From assembly GCA_963720675.1 (NCBI GenBank), contig CAVRGH010000005.1, positions 124,001 to 188,000 of the forward strand: a DNA stretch of 64,000 nt. Reading direction: 5' to 3'. A program made the position numbers and the translations under genes. Positions within the stretch are counted from its first letter, which is position 1. Each line of letters begins with the position of its first letter. The DNA comes from JALHSW01 sp963720675. GTDB lineage: Bacteria; Actinomycetota; Acidimicrobiia; IMCC26256; PALSA-555. Below, piece by piece: positions 34,595 to 43,038 of the stretch. Below the pieces are notes generated by a model that searched no databases, was not told the DNA's origin, and saw only the letters and a program-made list of their open reading frames with translations.

Positions 34595-34661
34595 GGCGCC
34601 GTGGTCGGGTTCCCTCAGCGCCGCCCTTGAAGCTTCGGGCGGCGAGGGCTGGAGCTGCCGA

Positions 34662-35366
34662 CTACGGCAGCTGGGAGGTGATCCAGGTGTCGAGGGCGGG
34701 GCCGGACTCGAAGCTGCTGATGAGGGCGTACCTCGTGTCGGTCCCGGGGTGGCAGACGACGTGCCAGAGGCGCTGGGTGTCGACGACGAAGCGGGCGCCG
34801 CGGTGGAGGGGGAGGTGCACCTCGGTCGACTGATCGGGCAGTCCGTCGGGACCCTGCTCCATCAGCACCATGGAGCTGTCGGGGTTGTCGGTGAGCTCGA
34901 TCCAGGAGCGCACGACCCAGCCGTCGGGGTCGGGGTTGAAGCGGTTGTTGTCGTCGCGGTGGATGTGGCGCAGCGACTCCTCGTAGCCCTGGGGCTCGAG
35001 TCGGATCACGCGCACGCGGCCGAAGTCGGCGCCGACGCCGGTGACCGCGTCGACGATCGTCGGACACCGCTCGGCGTTGACGGTCCACTTGCCGCCCTTG
35101 TCGGCTTGCTCCTCACCGGGCTTCCAGAAGCCCCGGCAGTCGAGCTCACCGTCGGCGGTGGCGAGTGGCGCGAAGTTCGTGTCGCCGCCGCTCTTCCAGT
35201 CCATGTACTCGAGCGGGAGGTACTCCGACTCGGGGATCGGCGGGTCGAGGTCGGCGAGCACCACGTACCCGCGCTCCGCGAGCACGTCGAGGCGCGGATG
35301 CGGCGTCTCGAGCGGGATCTCCGTGGACCAGTGCGGCGTCTTGAGGTGATCGGTGACCGAGGTCAT
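34662..35366 (-). CDS. Possible Fe(II)/2-oxoglutarate oxygenase-like protein
   Basis: A 234-aa soluble protein. RHIHRDDNNRFNPDPDG followed by VVRSWIELTDNPDSSMVLM gives an H-x-D-like pair, the later RLWHVVCHPGTDTRYALIS a His and Arg, the pattern of aspartyl/asparaginyl beta-hydroxylase-like oxygenases. I am not certain of the family. ATG 35366 is preceded by a leaderless -10 box. The surrounding genes (F420-type enzyme, acyl-CoA dehydrogenase) do not fix a role. Confidence 0.55.
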   Translation of the reverse strand: MTSVTDHLKTPHWSTEIPLETPHPRLDVLAERGYVVLADLDPPIPESEYLPLEYMDWKSGGDTNFAPLATADGELDCRGFWKPGEEQADKGGKWTVNAERCPTIVDAVTGVGADFGRVRVIRLEPQGYEESLRHIHRDDNNRFNPDPDGWVVRSWIELTDNPDSSMVLMEQGPDGLPDQSTEVHLPLHRGARFVVDTQRLWHVVCHPGTDTRYALISSFESGPALDTWITSQLP

Positions 35367-35372
35367 GGATCC

Positions 35373-35378
35373 AGTGTA
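35373..35378 (-). promoter_or_regulatory. -10 box of the oxygenase-like gene (leaderless type)
   Basis: On the minus strand TACACT lies 6 nt before ATG 35366. Confidence 0.5.
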
Positions 35379-35427
35379 CGGACCGTGTCCGAGAAGTCAT
35401 CCCATCCGCAGCAGGTTGTGACCAAGG

Positions 35428-35482
35428 TCCCAGGGGTGGCGTCCCAGGGGTGGCGTCCCAGGGGTGGCGTCCCAGGGGTGGG
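35428..35482. repeat. 14-bp tandem repeat, about 3.9 copies
   Basis: The unit TCCCAGGGGTGGCG starts at 35428, 35442, 35456 and 35470; the last copy is incomplete at its end. Each unit contains CCCAGGGG, which can pair with itself. It fills the gap between the acyl-CoA dehydrogenase stop and the oxygenase-like gene. It is too short and regular for a CRISPR array. Confidence 0.8.
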
Positions 35483-35498
35483 TCCCGAAGGGCGCGCC

Positions 35499-36743
35499 TC
35501 AGAAGTCGAGGTCGCCGGTGGCGACGTGGAGGGAGCCGGTGTCGGCCCACGCCGCCCGCACGTTGCGGGCGATGAGCGCCTGGTGCACCTCGTCCGCACC
35601 GTCGACGAGGCGGGCCGAGCGGGCGTGGCGCAGCATGCGCTCGAGCGGCGTGTCGGTGGAGTACCCGAGCGCGCCGTGCACCTGGATCGCGCGGTCGACC
35701 ACGCGCCAGAGCGTGTTGGCCACGTGGTGCTTCGCGAAGCTGACCTCTTGGCGGAACGGGAGACCGTGTTCGATGCGGTAGGCCGCGTGCAGCACCATCA
35801 GCTTCGCGGCGTAGAGCTCCATCGCCGAGTCCGCCATCATCCACTGGATCGCCTGCTTGTCGGCGAGCGGTGCACCGTGCAGCTGACGCTCCTCGGCGCG
35901 CGCGACGAGCAGCTCGAGCGCGGTCTCGATCTGCCCGATCCAGCGCATGCAGTGCGCCAGGCGTGCCGGACCGAGGCGGGCCTGACCGAGCAGGTGACCG
36001 TTGCCGCGCCCACCGAGCATCGCGTCTGCAGGCACCCGAAGGTCCGTGATGCGGATCTCGCAGTGGTTGTGCGCGCCGGCCATCGTGTCGATGTCGCGCA
36101 CGACCTCCCACCCAACGGCTGGGAGGTCGACGAGGAACGCGCTGTTCGACGCCTGCGGCGGGTCGGCGTCGGGATCGGTCTTGGCGATGAGGATCGCGAA
36201 CTTCGCGCCGCGTGCTCCCGAGATGAACCACTTGTGGCCGTTGATCACCCAGTCGCCCGTCGCCGGATCCTCGACCGCGGTGGTGCGGATGCCGGTCGGG
36301 TCCGAGCCCGCGACCTCGGGTTCGGTCATCGCGAAGCACGAACGCATGCGTCCCTCGAGCAGTGGTTTGAGGTATCTCTCCTGCTGGTCAGGGGTCGCGT
36401 GGTGCAGCAGCGTGTGCTGGTTGCCCTCGTCGGGAGCCTGGGCATTGAGCACGAACGGTCCGAAGTTCGTGCGCGCCGCCTCGGCGGAGACGAACGCCAT
36501 CGCGGTGGGGCTGAGCCCGAGGCCGCCCCACTCCTTCGGCATGTGGGGGAGCCACACACCCCACTCCTTCGCCTTCTCGCGCAGGCGGATGATCATGGCG
36601 ACGACGTCGCGCCGGTCGGGTTCACCCCCCTCCGCGCTCGCCGCGAGCTCGTCCTCCGCAGGGCGGACCTCGGCGTCCATGAACTCGCGGACGCGGGCGC
36701 GGACCGACTCGACCTCGGGTGGCAGTGTGAAGTCGATGCTCAT
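35499..36743 (-). CDS. Acyl-CoA dehydrogenase family protein
   Basis: A 414-aa flavoprotein. It starts MSIDFTLPPEVESVRARVRE, has AMTEPEVAGSDPTGIRTTAV and NGHKWFISGARGAKFAILIA in the middle domain and a C-terminal helical domain with IQVHGALGYSTDTPLERMLR and RLVDGADEVHQ. This pattern fits the ACAD10/11-like acyl-CoA dehydrogenases. The kinase-like protein encoded near 46.5-47.9 kb would be a natural partner in that family, but the two genes are far apart. ATG 36743 is chosen over longer forms because the alignable sequence starts there. Confidence 0.88.
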   Translation of the reverse strand: MSIDFTLPPEVESVRARVREFMDAEVRPAEDELAASAEGGEPDRRDVVAMIIRLREKAKEWGVWLPHMPKEWGGLGLSPTAMAFVSAEAARTNFGPFVLNAQAPDEGNQHTLLHHATPDQQERYLKPLLEGRMRSCFAMTEPEVAGSDPTGIRTTAVEDPATGDWVINGHKWFISGARGAKFAILIAKTDPDADPPQASNSAFLVDLPAVGWEVVRDIDTMAGAHNHCEIRITDLRVPADAMLGGRGNGHLLGQARLGPARLAHCMRWIGQIETALELLVARAEERQLHGAPLADKQAIQWMMADSAMELYAAKLMVLHAAYRIEHGLPFRQEVSFAKHHVANTLWRVVDRAIQVHGALGYSTDTPLERMLRHARSARLVDGADEVHQALIARNVRAAWADTGSLHVATGDLDF

Positions 36744-36752
36744 CAGGAGCGG

Positions 36753-36758
36753 AGCGTA
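36753..36758 (-). promoter_or_regulatory. Possible -10 box of the acyl-CoA dehydrogenase gene
   Basis: On the minus strand TACGCT lies 9 nt before ATG 36743, slightly more than the usual leaderless spacing. Confidence 0.35.
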
Positions 36759-36770
36759 GGGCGTGCGCCG

Positions 36771-36776
36771 TAGGCT
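36771..36776 (+). promoter_or_regulatory. -10 box of the alcohol dehydrogenase-like gene (leaderless type)
   Basis: TAGGCT lies 7 nt before GTG 36784, which supports that start over GTG 36763 further upstream. Confidence 0.45.
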
Positions 36777-36783
36777 CGCGCTC

Positions 36784-37842
36784 GTGCGAGCGGTGGTGGC
36801 CCGGAAGCGTCGGCTGGTGGTCGACGAGATCGATGACCTGGTGCCAGGTCCGGGGGATGTGCTCGTCGCGGTGCGAGCGTGCGGCATCTGCGGGTCCGAT
36901 CTGCACACCCTCGACCACTCGGAGCACCTCGCCGAGGTCGGGGCGGCGATGGGCGCCGACCTCGCGTTCGACCCCAACGCCGACTACGTGCTCGGGCACG
37001 AGTGGTCCGCCGAAGTGCTCGAGCTGGGTTCGGACACCGGTGACGCGTCCGTGCAGCCGGGCGACCTCGTCGTGTCCGTGCCGTACCTCCTGCGCGGCGA
37101 CTCGCTCCTGCCGCTCGGGTTCTCGAACGACCTCCCCGGCGGCTTCTCGGAGCGGATGCTGTTGAGCGCACCGTTGTGCCTGACGGTGCCGAACGGGCTC
37201 GACCACCGGCGCGCTGCGCTCACCGAGCCGATGGCCGTGGGGCTGCACACCGTCGCGCGCGCCGGCCTGCAGGACGGAGATGCGGCGGTCGTGATCGGCT
37301 GTGGTCCGATCGGGCTTGCGATCATCGCCTGGTTGCGCGCGCGTGGAGTGGAGACGATCGTGGCCGGCGACTTCTCCGAGCAGCGCCGCGCCCTCGCCAC
37401 CGAGATGGGCGCCCACGTCGTCGTCGATCCCCGCGAGGAGCCGCTCGTGGACGCGTGGCGTCGCGTCGACGGGCTGAGGCCTCTCGTGCTCTTCGAGGCA
37501 GTCGGGATCCCCGGCATGATCGACCAGGCGGTGTTCGACGCACCGGCGCGGAGTCGGATCGTCGTCGCCGGAGTGTGCATGCAAGCCGACACCTTCCGGC
37601 CGTTGCTCGCGATCGTGAAGGAGCTCGACTTCCACTTCGTGTACGCGTACGACCCCGAGGAGTTCGCGAGGACCTTGCGCGCGATCGCCGAGGGGGAGGT
37701 CGACGTCACGCCGCTCATCACCGGGACGGTGGGGTTCGAGGGTGTCGCCGACGCCTTCGCGACGCTCAAGCGCGCGGAGCACCACGTGAAGGTCCTGGTC
37801 GAGCCGGGCGGCCCGGCATCGCTGACGGAAGTTCAGGCGTGA
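36784..37842 (+). CDS. Zinc-binding alcohol dehydrogenase-like protein
   Basis: A 352-aa medium-chain dehydrogenase. Catalytic zinc ligands are present in RACGICGSDLHTLDH (Cys) and VLGHEW (His-Glu), and the Rossmann half shows VVIGCGPIGLAIIAWLRARG. The loop that normally carries four cysteines for a structural zinc is absent (YLLRGDSLLPLGFSNDLPGG instead). The substrate is unknown. GTG 36784 is used; the stop overlaps the next start (GTGA), so it is coupled to the SDR gene behind it, and a TIM-barrel isomerase-like gene follows in the same direction. Confidence 0.85.
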   Translation: MRAVVARKRRLVVDEIDDLVPGPGDVLVAVRACGICGSDLHTLDHSEHLAEVGAAMGADLAFDPNADYVLGHEWSAEVLELGSDTGDASVQPGDLVVSVPYLLRGDSLLPLGFSNDLPGGFSERMLLSAPLCLTVPNGLDHRRAALTEPMAVGLHTVARAGLQDGDAAVVIGCGPIGLAIIAWLRARGVETIVAGDFSEQRRALATEMGAHVVVDPREEPLVDAWRRVDGLRPLVLFEAVGIPGMIDQAVFDAPARSRIVVAGVCMQADTFRPLLAIVKELDFHFVYAYDPEEFARTLRAIAEGEVDVTPLITGTVGFEGVADAFATLKRAEHHVKVLVEPGGPASLTEVQA

Positions 37843-38657
37843 CTGGTCGCATGGTCGGCAAGGTGGCGATCGTCACCGGATCGACCCGCGGCATCGGACG
37901 CGGGACGGCGATCCGGTTCGCCCAGGAAGGCGCGTCGGTGATCGTCACCGGTCGCACCCCCGACGCGGGAGCGGCAGTCGAGGCCGAGATCCGCGCCGCC
38001 GGCGGCGAGGCCACGTTCGTCCCGACCGACCTGGCCAACGAGGACGACGTCGTCGCGATGGTTCGGGCGGCCGTCGACCGCTACGGCAGCCTGACGACGC
38101 TCGTGAACAACGCGGCGCCGACCGAGCTGATGGGTCCGGGCCGGGCCGACCGGCGCGTCACCGAGCTCGAGAACGACGCGTGGGACTCCATCATGCTGGT
38201 CGCGCTCAAGGCCGTCGTCTGGGCGTGCAAGTACTCGATCCCCGAGATGGCCAAGGCCGGCGGCGGCGCGATCGTGAACATCTCCTCGGCGGCGTCGATC
38301 CTGGGCACGCCGGGTCTCGACACCTACACCGCAGCCAAGGGCGCGCTGAACACACTCACACGATCGATCGCGGTCGAGTACGCACCCGACAACGTCCGCT
38401 CCAACTGCATCGTCGCGGGGATGGTCCTCACCAGCGAGGGTGCGTTCCAGATGATGGAGGACCCGGTGATCGGCGGGGCGACACGAGCCATGCACCTCAC
38501 CCGGCTCGGCCTGCCCGAGGACATTGCGAACGCCGCGCTCTACCTCGCGTCTGACGAAGCCGCGTTCGTGACCGGTGCGATCCTTCCCGTCGACGGCGGC
38601 GTGACCGCCCGCATGCCCGTCCCCGACCTCTCGGCCGCCGACATCGACCTGGGCTGA
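37839..38657 (+). CDS. Short-chain dehydrogenase/reductase
   Basis: A 272-aa SDR of the classical type: TGSTRGIGRG for NAD(P), LVNNAAP, and the active-site Ser (NISSAASILGTPGLDT), Tyr and Lys (YTAAKGALN). The closing TGAILPVDGGVTARMP is the usual C-terminal pattern. GTG 37839 overlaps the stop of the alcohol dehydrogenase-like gene by four bases; ATG 37851 is a possible later start. The two dehydrogenases and the next gene look like one catabolic operon. Confidence 0.88.
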   Translation: MTGRMVGKVAIVTGSTRGIGRGTAIRFAQEGASVIVTGRTPDAGAAVEAEIRAAGGEATFVPTDLANEDDVVAMVRAAVDRYGSLTTLVNNAAPTELMGPGRADRRVTELENDAWDSIMLVALKAVVWACKYSIPEMAKAGGGAIVNISSAASILGTPGLDTYTAAKGALNTLTRSIAVEYAPDNVRSNCIVAGMVLTSEGAFQMMEDPVIGGATRAMHLTRLGLPEDIANAALYLASDEAAFVTGAILPVDGGVTARMPVPDLSAADIDLG

Positions 38658-38727
38658 CCAACGACCCAGTGCTTGACCGGGAACCGCGTCCTTGCCTCCC
38701 CTCGGAGCGCGCAGTAGACGAACGGCG

Positions 38728-39528
38728 GTGGATCCCCGACTCTCGGTGAGCGCGGTCTCGAGCTGGCGGTGGTCGCTCGACGAAGACCTCGCCTTCTGGG
38801 CCGACGCGGGGATCGACCATGTCGGACTGTCCTTCCGCAAGCTCGAGGAGGCGGGGACCGAGGCCGCCGTGGCGAGGATCCGCGACGCCGGACTGCGCGT
38901 GTCGAACATCGTCGAGCTCGGCTGGTGGGACCTCGACGCGCGATCCACGTGGACCGCCCAACAGGACCGGCTCCTCGCCGCGGTGGACGTCGCGCGCCGG
39001 GTCGGTGGTTGTCTCGTGCTCACGACGGGACCGGCGGGGACGCTGGGGTGGGATGCGGCCGCCGACGCCCTCGCCGAGGCGCTCGCTCCGGTACGGGCCG
39101 CCGCAGTTGCTGCGAGCGTGCCGCTCACGATCGAGCACACCGGGCCACTCCGCCTGGATCTGAGCTTCGTGACGACCTTCCGGGACGGGCTCGATCTCGC
39201 GCGCCGGCTCGACGTGCAGGTGTGCATGGAGATCAACAGCTGCTTCGCCGAGCGTGGCCTCGCAGCGCGCATCGAGGCCGCGGGTGCGGCGCTCGGTCAC
39301 GTGCAGCTCAGCGACTTCGTGATCGGCAGCCTGTGCACGCCGGACCGCGCGGTCCCGGGTGACGGCGACATCGATCTGGCGCGCATCCTGGGGGTCGTGC
39401 TGCGCGCGGGGTACACCGGTGCGTTCGAGCTCGAGATGGTCGGCCCCCGGATCGAGGCCGAGGGCTACGACCCGGCGATCCGGCGTGGGATCGCCCACCT
39501 CGATGCGGTCCTCGCCGACCAGGGGTAG
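38728..39528 (+). CDS. Sugar phosphate isomerase/epimerase-like TIM-barrel protein
   Basis: A 266-aa protein of the xylose-isomerase-like/AP endonuclease 2 fold. It opens VSAVSSWRWSLDEDLAFWAD and has the metal-site strands LTIEHTGPLRLDLSF (Glu), CMEINSCFAE (Glu), GHVQLSDFVIG (His, Asp) and AFELEMVGPRIE (Glu), so the four metal ligands of the fold are visible. It probably isomerises or epimerises a polar small molecule, perhaps made by the preceding dehydrogenases. GTG 38728 is chosen as the first start after the gap behind the SDR gene. Confidence 0.82.
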   Translation: MDPRLSVSAVSSWRWSLDEDLAFWADAGIDHVGLSFRKLEEAGTEAAVARIRDAGLRVSNIVELGWWDLDARSTWTAQQDRLLAAVDVARRVGGCLVLTTGPAGTLGWDAAADALAEALAPVRAAAVAASVPLTIEHTGPLRLDLSFVTTFRDGLDLARRLDVQVCMEINSCFAERGLAARIEAAGAALGHVQLSDFVIGSLCTPDRAVPGDGDIDLARILGVVLRAGYTGAFELEMVGPRIEAEGYDPAIRRGIAHLDAVLADQG

Positions 39529-39555
39529 TCGCTCGACGGGCCGCCGAGTGCCAGT

Positions 39556-39840
39556 TCAGGTCGCGTAGGTGATCTCGGGTGGTCCGGCGAGGAGGTCCTG
39601 GAGCTTCGGGCCGATCGCGGCGACGTGCTCGGATGCCCGATGCGCCGCGAGCGCGTCGTCGTCGGTGAACACCTCGTAGCCGAGTACGACGTCGGGTTCG
39701 TCGCGTGCTGGATGCAGGACGAAGACCTCGGCGCCCGGCTCGTCGCGGGTCGCGGCACCGAGCGCTTCCAGCGCGGCGACGAGATCGTCGCGTCGGCCGG
39801 CTCGCGCGGTCAGGCGGGTGAAGATCACGATTCGCGCCAT
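39556..39840 (-). CDS. Antibiotic biosynthesis monooxygenase (ABM) domain protein
   Basis: A 94-aa dimeric ferredoxin-like-fold protein. ARIVIFTRLTARAGRRDDLV, then EVFVLHPARDEPDVVLGYE and the DALAAHRASEHV ending fit the ABM family of small monooxygenases and heme or quinol enzymes; the activity cannot be told. The start ATG 39840 lies 5 bp after the stop of the geranylgeranyl reductase-like gene on the same strand, so the two are likely one operon. Confidence 0.83.
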   Translation of the reverse strand: MARIVIFTRLTARAGRRDDLVAALEALGAATRDEPGAEVFVLHPARDEPDVVLGYEVFTDDDALAAHRASEHVAAIGPKLQDLLAGPPEITYAT

Positions 39841-39845
39841 GTCGG

Positions 39846-41099
39846 TCAGCGTATGGTTCGCGACCGGAACGCGCCGGGTGCGGTGAACATCTTCCGGTGC
39901 CAGCGGTCGGGGGTCAGCACGAGGGCACGCGGGTAGTCCTCGAAGAGCCAGCGCGCGAAGTTGCGACGGGTCCACGGGGTCAGGTCGGCGGCGCGGACCG
40001 CGAGCCGCGCGCCGAGGTCGGTGCGCAGCACGTGCTGCAGCATCCGCGCGAACCGGAGGTCGCGTCCGAGGGCACGCGCCACGGCGCGTCGGTACGCGGC
40101 GGACACCGCATCGGGGGCGCTACCGTTCGCGACCGCCTTCGCGGCGAGCATCCCTGTCTCCAGTGCCTGCGCGATGCCTTCGCCCGTCATCGGGTCCACG
40201 ACGCTGGCCGCGTCGCCCGCGTAGAGCACCCGCCCGTCGGCGAGACGCGACGGGTCGTACGACGCAGGGATCGGCCACGCGCGGTGCGTGCCCTCGGGCT
40301 GCGCGTCGGGCCCCAGCACCGCACGCAGCGACGGCCGCGCGAGCAGGTCGGACCAGAGCGCCTTGAGCTGCTTGCCGGAGACGCCGCCGTCGCGCAGCAC
40401 GCCGAAGCCGACGTTGGCGCGCCCGTCGGGCAGGGGGAACACCCACGCGTATCCGGGGAGGAGGTCGCGCTCGAACAGCACGAACTGGCGGCGTTCGGGC
40501 ACGTGCGAGAAGTACTGGCGGAACGCGTGCCAGGTGCCGAGGTCCGTGGGCGCGTCGGGCTCGCGGAGCCGCCGCACACGCGACCAGTGCCCGTCGGCGG
40601 CGACGACGTACGCGGCGTCGACGGTCGAGCCGTCGCCGAGCTCGGCCCGAAGCCCGGTCGCGGTCTCGGTCAGGCCCACGAGCTCGGTGCCCTCGACGAT
40701 CTCGACCCCGGCGGCTCGGGCCCGGGCGACGAGTGCGGCATCGAGCTCGAGCCGGCTCACGACCCCGGAATACGCGCCGGTCGTCGGGAGGGGGAGCACG
40801 CTCCGGTGCCCGGACGGCGAGATGCACACCGTGTCGTGCACCGCCTCGTAGCCGGGGAGTGCCGTCACCGGGACTTCGAGACGTTCGAGCAGTCGGAGGG
40901 CCTGCGTGGTGAGACCGTCCCCGCAGGTCTTGTCGCGGGGGAAGACCGCCCGGTCGATCACCCGCACGGTGAGGCCCCGTGCGTGCGCCGTCAGGGCCGC
41001 GGCGATCCCGGCGGGACCGGCACCCACGACGAGGAGGTCGAAGGTGCCTCCGTCCGGATCCCCTTCCCGATCGCTGATGGGGTGCCCGACACCGTTCAT
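39846..41099 (-). CDS. Geranylgeranyl reductase family flavoprotein
   Basis: A 417-aa FAD-dependent enzyme. DLLVVGAGPAGIAAALTAHA is the N-terminal dinucleotide fold, RDKTCGDGLTTQAL the typical geranylgeranyl reductase block, and LYAGDAASVVDPMTGEGIAQ the second FAD motif. Such enzymes reduce isoprenoid chains, for example of menaquinone (MenJ in mycobacteria) or archaeal lipids. They belong to the same superfamily as FixC and the ETF:quinone oxidoreductase. Here it stands directly opposite etfBA and is followed by an ABM gene. A leaderless -10 box supports ATG 41099. Confidence 0.85.
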   Translation of the reverse strand: MNGVGHPISDREGDPDGGTFDLLVVGAGPAGIAAALTAHARGLTVRVIDRAVFPRDKTCGDGLTTQALRLLERLEVPVTALPGYEAVHDTVCISPSGHRSVLPLPTTGAYSGVVSRLELDAALVARARAAGVEIVEGTELVGLTETATGLRAELGDGSTVDAAYVVAADGHWSRVRRLREPDAPTDLGTWHAFRQYFSHVPERRQFVLFERDLLPGYAWVFPLPDGRANVGFGVLRDGGVSGKQLKALWSDLLARPSLRAVLGPDAQPEGTHRAWPIPASYDPSRLADGRVLYAGDAASVVDPMTGEGIAQALETGMLAAKAVANGSAPDAVSAAYRRAVARALGRDLRFARMLQHVLRTDLGARLAVRAADLTPWTRRNFARWLFEDYPRALVLTPDRWHRKMFTAPGAFRSRTIR

Positions 41100-41106
41100 G
41101 GCGTGG

Positions 41107-41112
41107 ACGCTA
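41107..41112 (-). promoter_or_regulatory. -10 box of the geranylgeranyl reductase-like gene (leaderless type)
   Basis: On the minus strand TAGCGT lies 7 nt before ATG 41099. Confidence 0.5.
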
Positions 41113-41188
41113 CGCGGCCGGTTTCGACGTCAGGGGCGTCGGGCGGCCAGAATCTCCACAGTTTCCGACACTTTCCAACGGGAGAGCC

Positions 41189-41972
41189 ATGAACATCGCC
41201 GTCTGCGTGAAGCAGATCCCCGACCCGGCCACGCCGGGCGAGCTCGACGCCGGATCCAAGACCCTCAAGCGGGAGGGCAAGCTGATCCTCGACGAGTCCG
41301 ACAGCTACGGCGTGGAGATGGCCCTGCAGCTGGCCGACGCCGCGGGTGGCGGCGAGGTCACGCTCGTCTCGATGGCGCCGAACAACGAGGTCTCGGGCCT
41401 GCGCACCGCGCTCGCCATGGGTGCCGCGAAGGCGATCCTCGTCTCGGACGACGCCCTCGCCGGGAGCGACGCGCTGTCCACCGCGAAGGTGCTCGCGAAG
41501 GCGATCGAGCGGGTCGGCGGCATCGACCTCGTGCTCACCGCCACCGAGTCGACCGACGGGTACACCGGCACGATCCCTGCGCAGGTCGCGGAGCTCCTCG
41601 GCTGGCCGTCGCTCACGTTCGCGAAGCACATCGAGATCGCGGACGGCAAGGCGACGATCCAGCGCCAGACCGAGGCCGGGTACGACGTCGTGGAGGCGTC
41701 GCTGCCGGCCGTCGTGAGCGTGACTGCCGGTGTCGTCGAGCCCCGCTACCCCTCCTTCAAGGGGATCATGGCGGCGAAGAACAAGCCGGTCGACGAGGTC
41801 AAGGTGGCCGACCTCGGTCTCTCCGCCGACCAGGTCGGCTGGGCCGGTGCCCGCCAGGAGATCGTCGAACGTCGAGGCCGCTCCCGCACGCGAGGCCGGC
41901 GAGAAGATCGAGGACGACGGCACCGCGCACGAGCGCATCGTCGCGTTCCTCGAGCAGCTCAAGGTCATCTGA
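41189..41972 (+). CDS. etfB: Electron transfer flavoprotein beta subunit (frameshift near 41871)
   Basis: Beta subunit of ETF, about 260 aa, binding AMP and helping the alpha subunit take electrons from acyl-CoA dehydrogenases. It begins MNIAVCVKQIPDPATPGELD and shows LVLTATESTDGYTGTIPAQV and SFKGIMAAKNKPVDEVKVAD, typical of EtfB. After GWAGARQEIV the frame breaks near 41871 and continues in another frame as VEAAPAREAGEKIEDDGTAH to the stop at 41970-41972. Removing one base restores it. Ribosome site gggagag precedes ATG 41189. etfA follows after 57 bp. Since ETF is usually essential for beta-oxidation, a read error is the likely cause. Confidence 0.92.
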
Positions 41973-42029
41973 CCGACCCGCTTCCTTCCCACTTCCGCAG
42001 CGACTCCGAACGAGACAGGACACAACGAG

Positions 42030-42998
42030 ATGGGCATTCCGAAGATCTGGGTGTACGCGGAGGCCGAGGGCGACAAGCCCGCGACGGCCACGCTCGAGCT
42101 GCTCACCAAGGCACGCGAGCTCGGCGACACGGTCGAGTGCGTGTTCGTGGGCGACAACGCGGCCGCGCTCGCGGGTGCGCTGGGTGAGCACGGCGCGACG
42201 AAGGTGCACGCGATCGACGGCGGTGACGTGCTGAAGGGCGTGGTCGGCGCGGCGGCGCTTGCTGCGCTGATCGCGGCCGAGCAGCCCGACCTCGTGCTGT
42301 TCGCGCAGAGCTACGACGGCCGTGACGCGCTCGCGCGCCTCTCGGTGAAGCTCGACCGTCCGGTGCTCACCAACGGCACCGACCTCAAGGTCGACGGCGA
42401 CAAGGCCGTGGTCGGCACTGCGATCTTCGGCGGCAACACGCTCGTCGACACGGTCTTCACGGGCGAGAAGCCCTACCTCGCGGCGATCCGTCCGAAGTCG
42501 TTCGCCGCGGAGCCGAGTGGCGGTGGTGCGGCCGAGGTCGTCGCCGCCGACGCCGGTGACGCCGGCCGTGCCGGCGAGGCGAAGGTGCTGGAGCGCCACG
42601 TCGAGGAGCGCGAGGGGCCGAAGCTGGAGGAGGCGCCCGTCGTCGTCTCGGGTGGCCGCGGCATCGGGAGCGCCGAGGCCTACGAGCCGCTCGTCGAGGA
42701 GCTCGCGAAGCTGCTCAAGGGCGCTTCGGGAGCGTCCCGCGCCATCGTCGACGCCGGCTGGGTGCCGTACTCGAAGCAGGTCGGCCAGACCGGCAAGACC
42801 GTGAAGCCCAAGCTCTACGTCGCCCTCGGCATCTCCGGTGCCACGCAGCACCTCGTGGGCATGAAGGGCTCGGACACGATCCTCGCGATCAACAAGGACA
42901 GCGAGGCGCCGATCTTCTCGGTGGCCGACCTCGGCATCGTCGGCGACGTGCACAAGGTCGTCCCGAAGCTCATCGAGGCGCTCAAGGCGCACGGCTGA
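42030..42998 (+). CDS. etfA: Electron transfer flavoprotein alpha subunit
   Basis: A 322-aa alpha subunit of ETF, which holds the FAD and passes electrons from acyl-CoA dehydrogenases to the ETF:quinone oxidoreductase. It starts IPKIWVYAEAEGDKP and carries the FAD-binding C-terminal segment KLYVALGISGATQHLVGMKG followed by SDTILAINKD, all intact. Ribosome site acagga precedes ATG 42030. Its partner etfB lies just upstream. Confidence 0.95.
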   Translation: MGIPKIWVYAEAEGDKPATATLELLTKARELGDTVECVFVGDNAAALAGALGEHGATKVHAIDGGDVLKGVVGAAALAALIAAEQPDLVLFAQSYDGRDALARLSVKLDRPVLTNGTDLKVDGDKAVVGTAIFGGNTLVDTVFTGEKPYLAAIRPKSFAAEPSGGGAAEVVAADAGDAGRAGEAKVLERHVEEREGPKLEEAPVVVSGGRGIGSAEAYEPLVEELAKLLKGASGASRAIVDAGWVPYSKQVGQTGKTVKPKLYVALGISGATQHLVGMKGSDTILAINKDSEAPIFSVADLGIVGDVHKVVPKLIEALKAHG

Positions 42999-43038
42999 GC
43001 TCCTTGCGAAGGATGCGCTGCACCGGGGTGCCGGCCTG

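Noticed and set aside
35428..35482. Short CRISPR array
   Set aside because: The units are 14 bp and adjacent with no spacers between them, and there are no cas genes.
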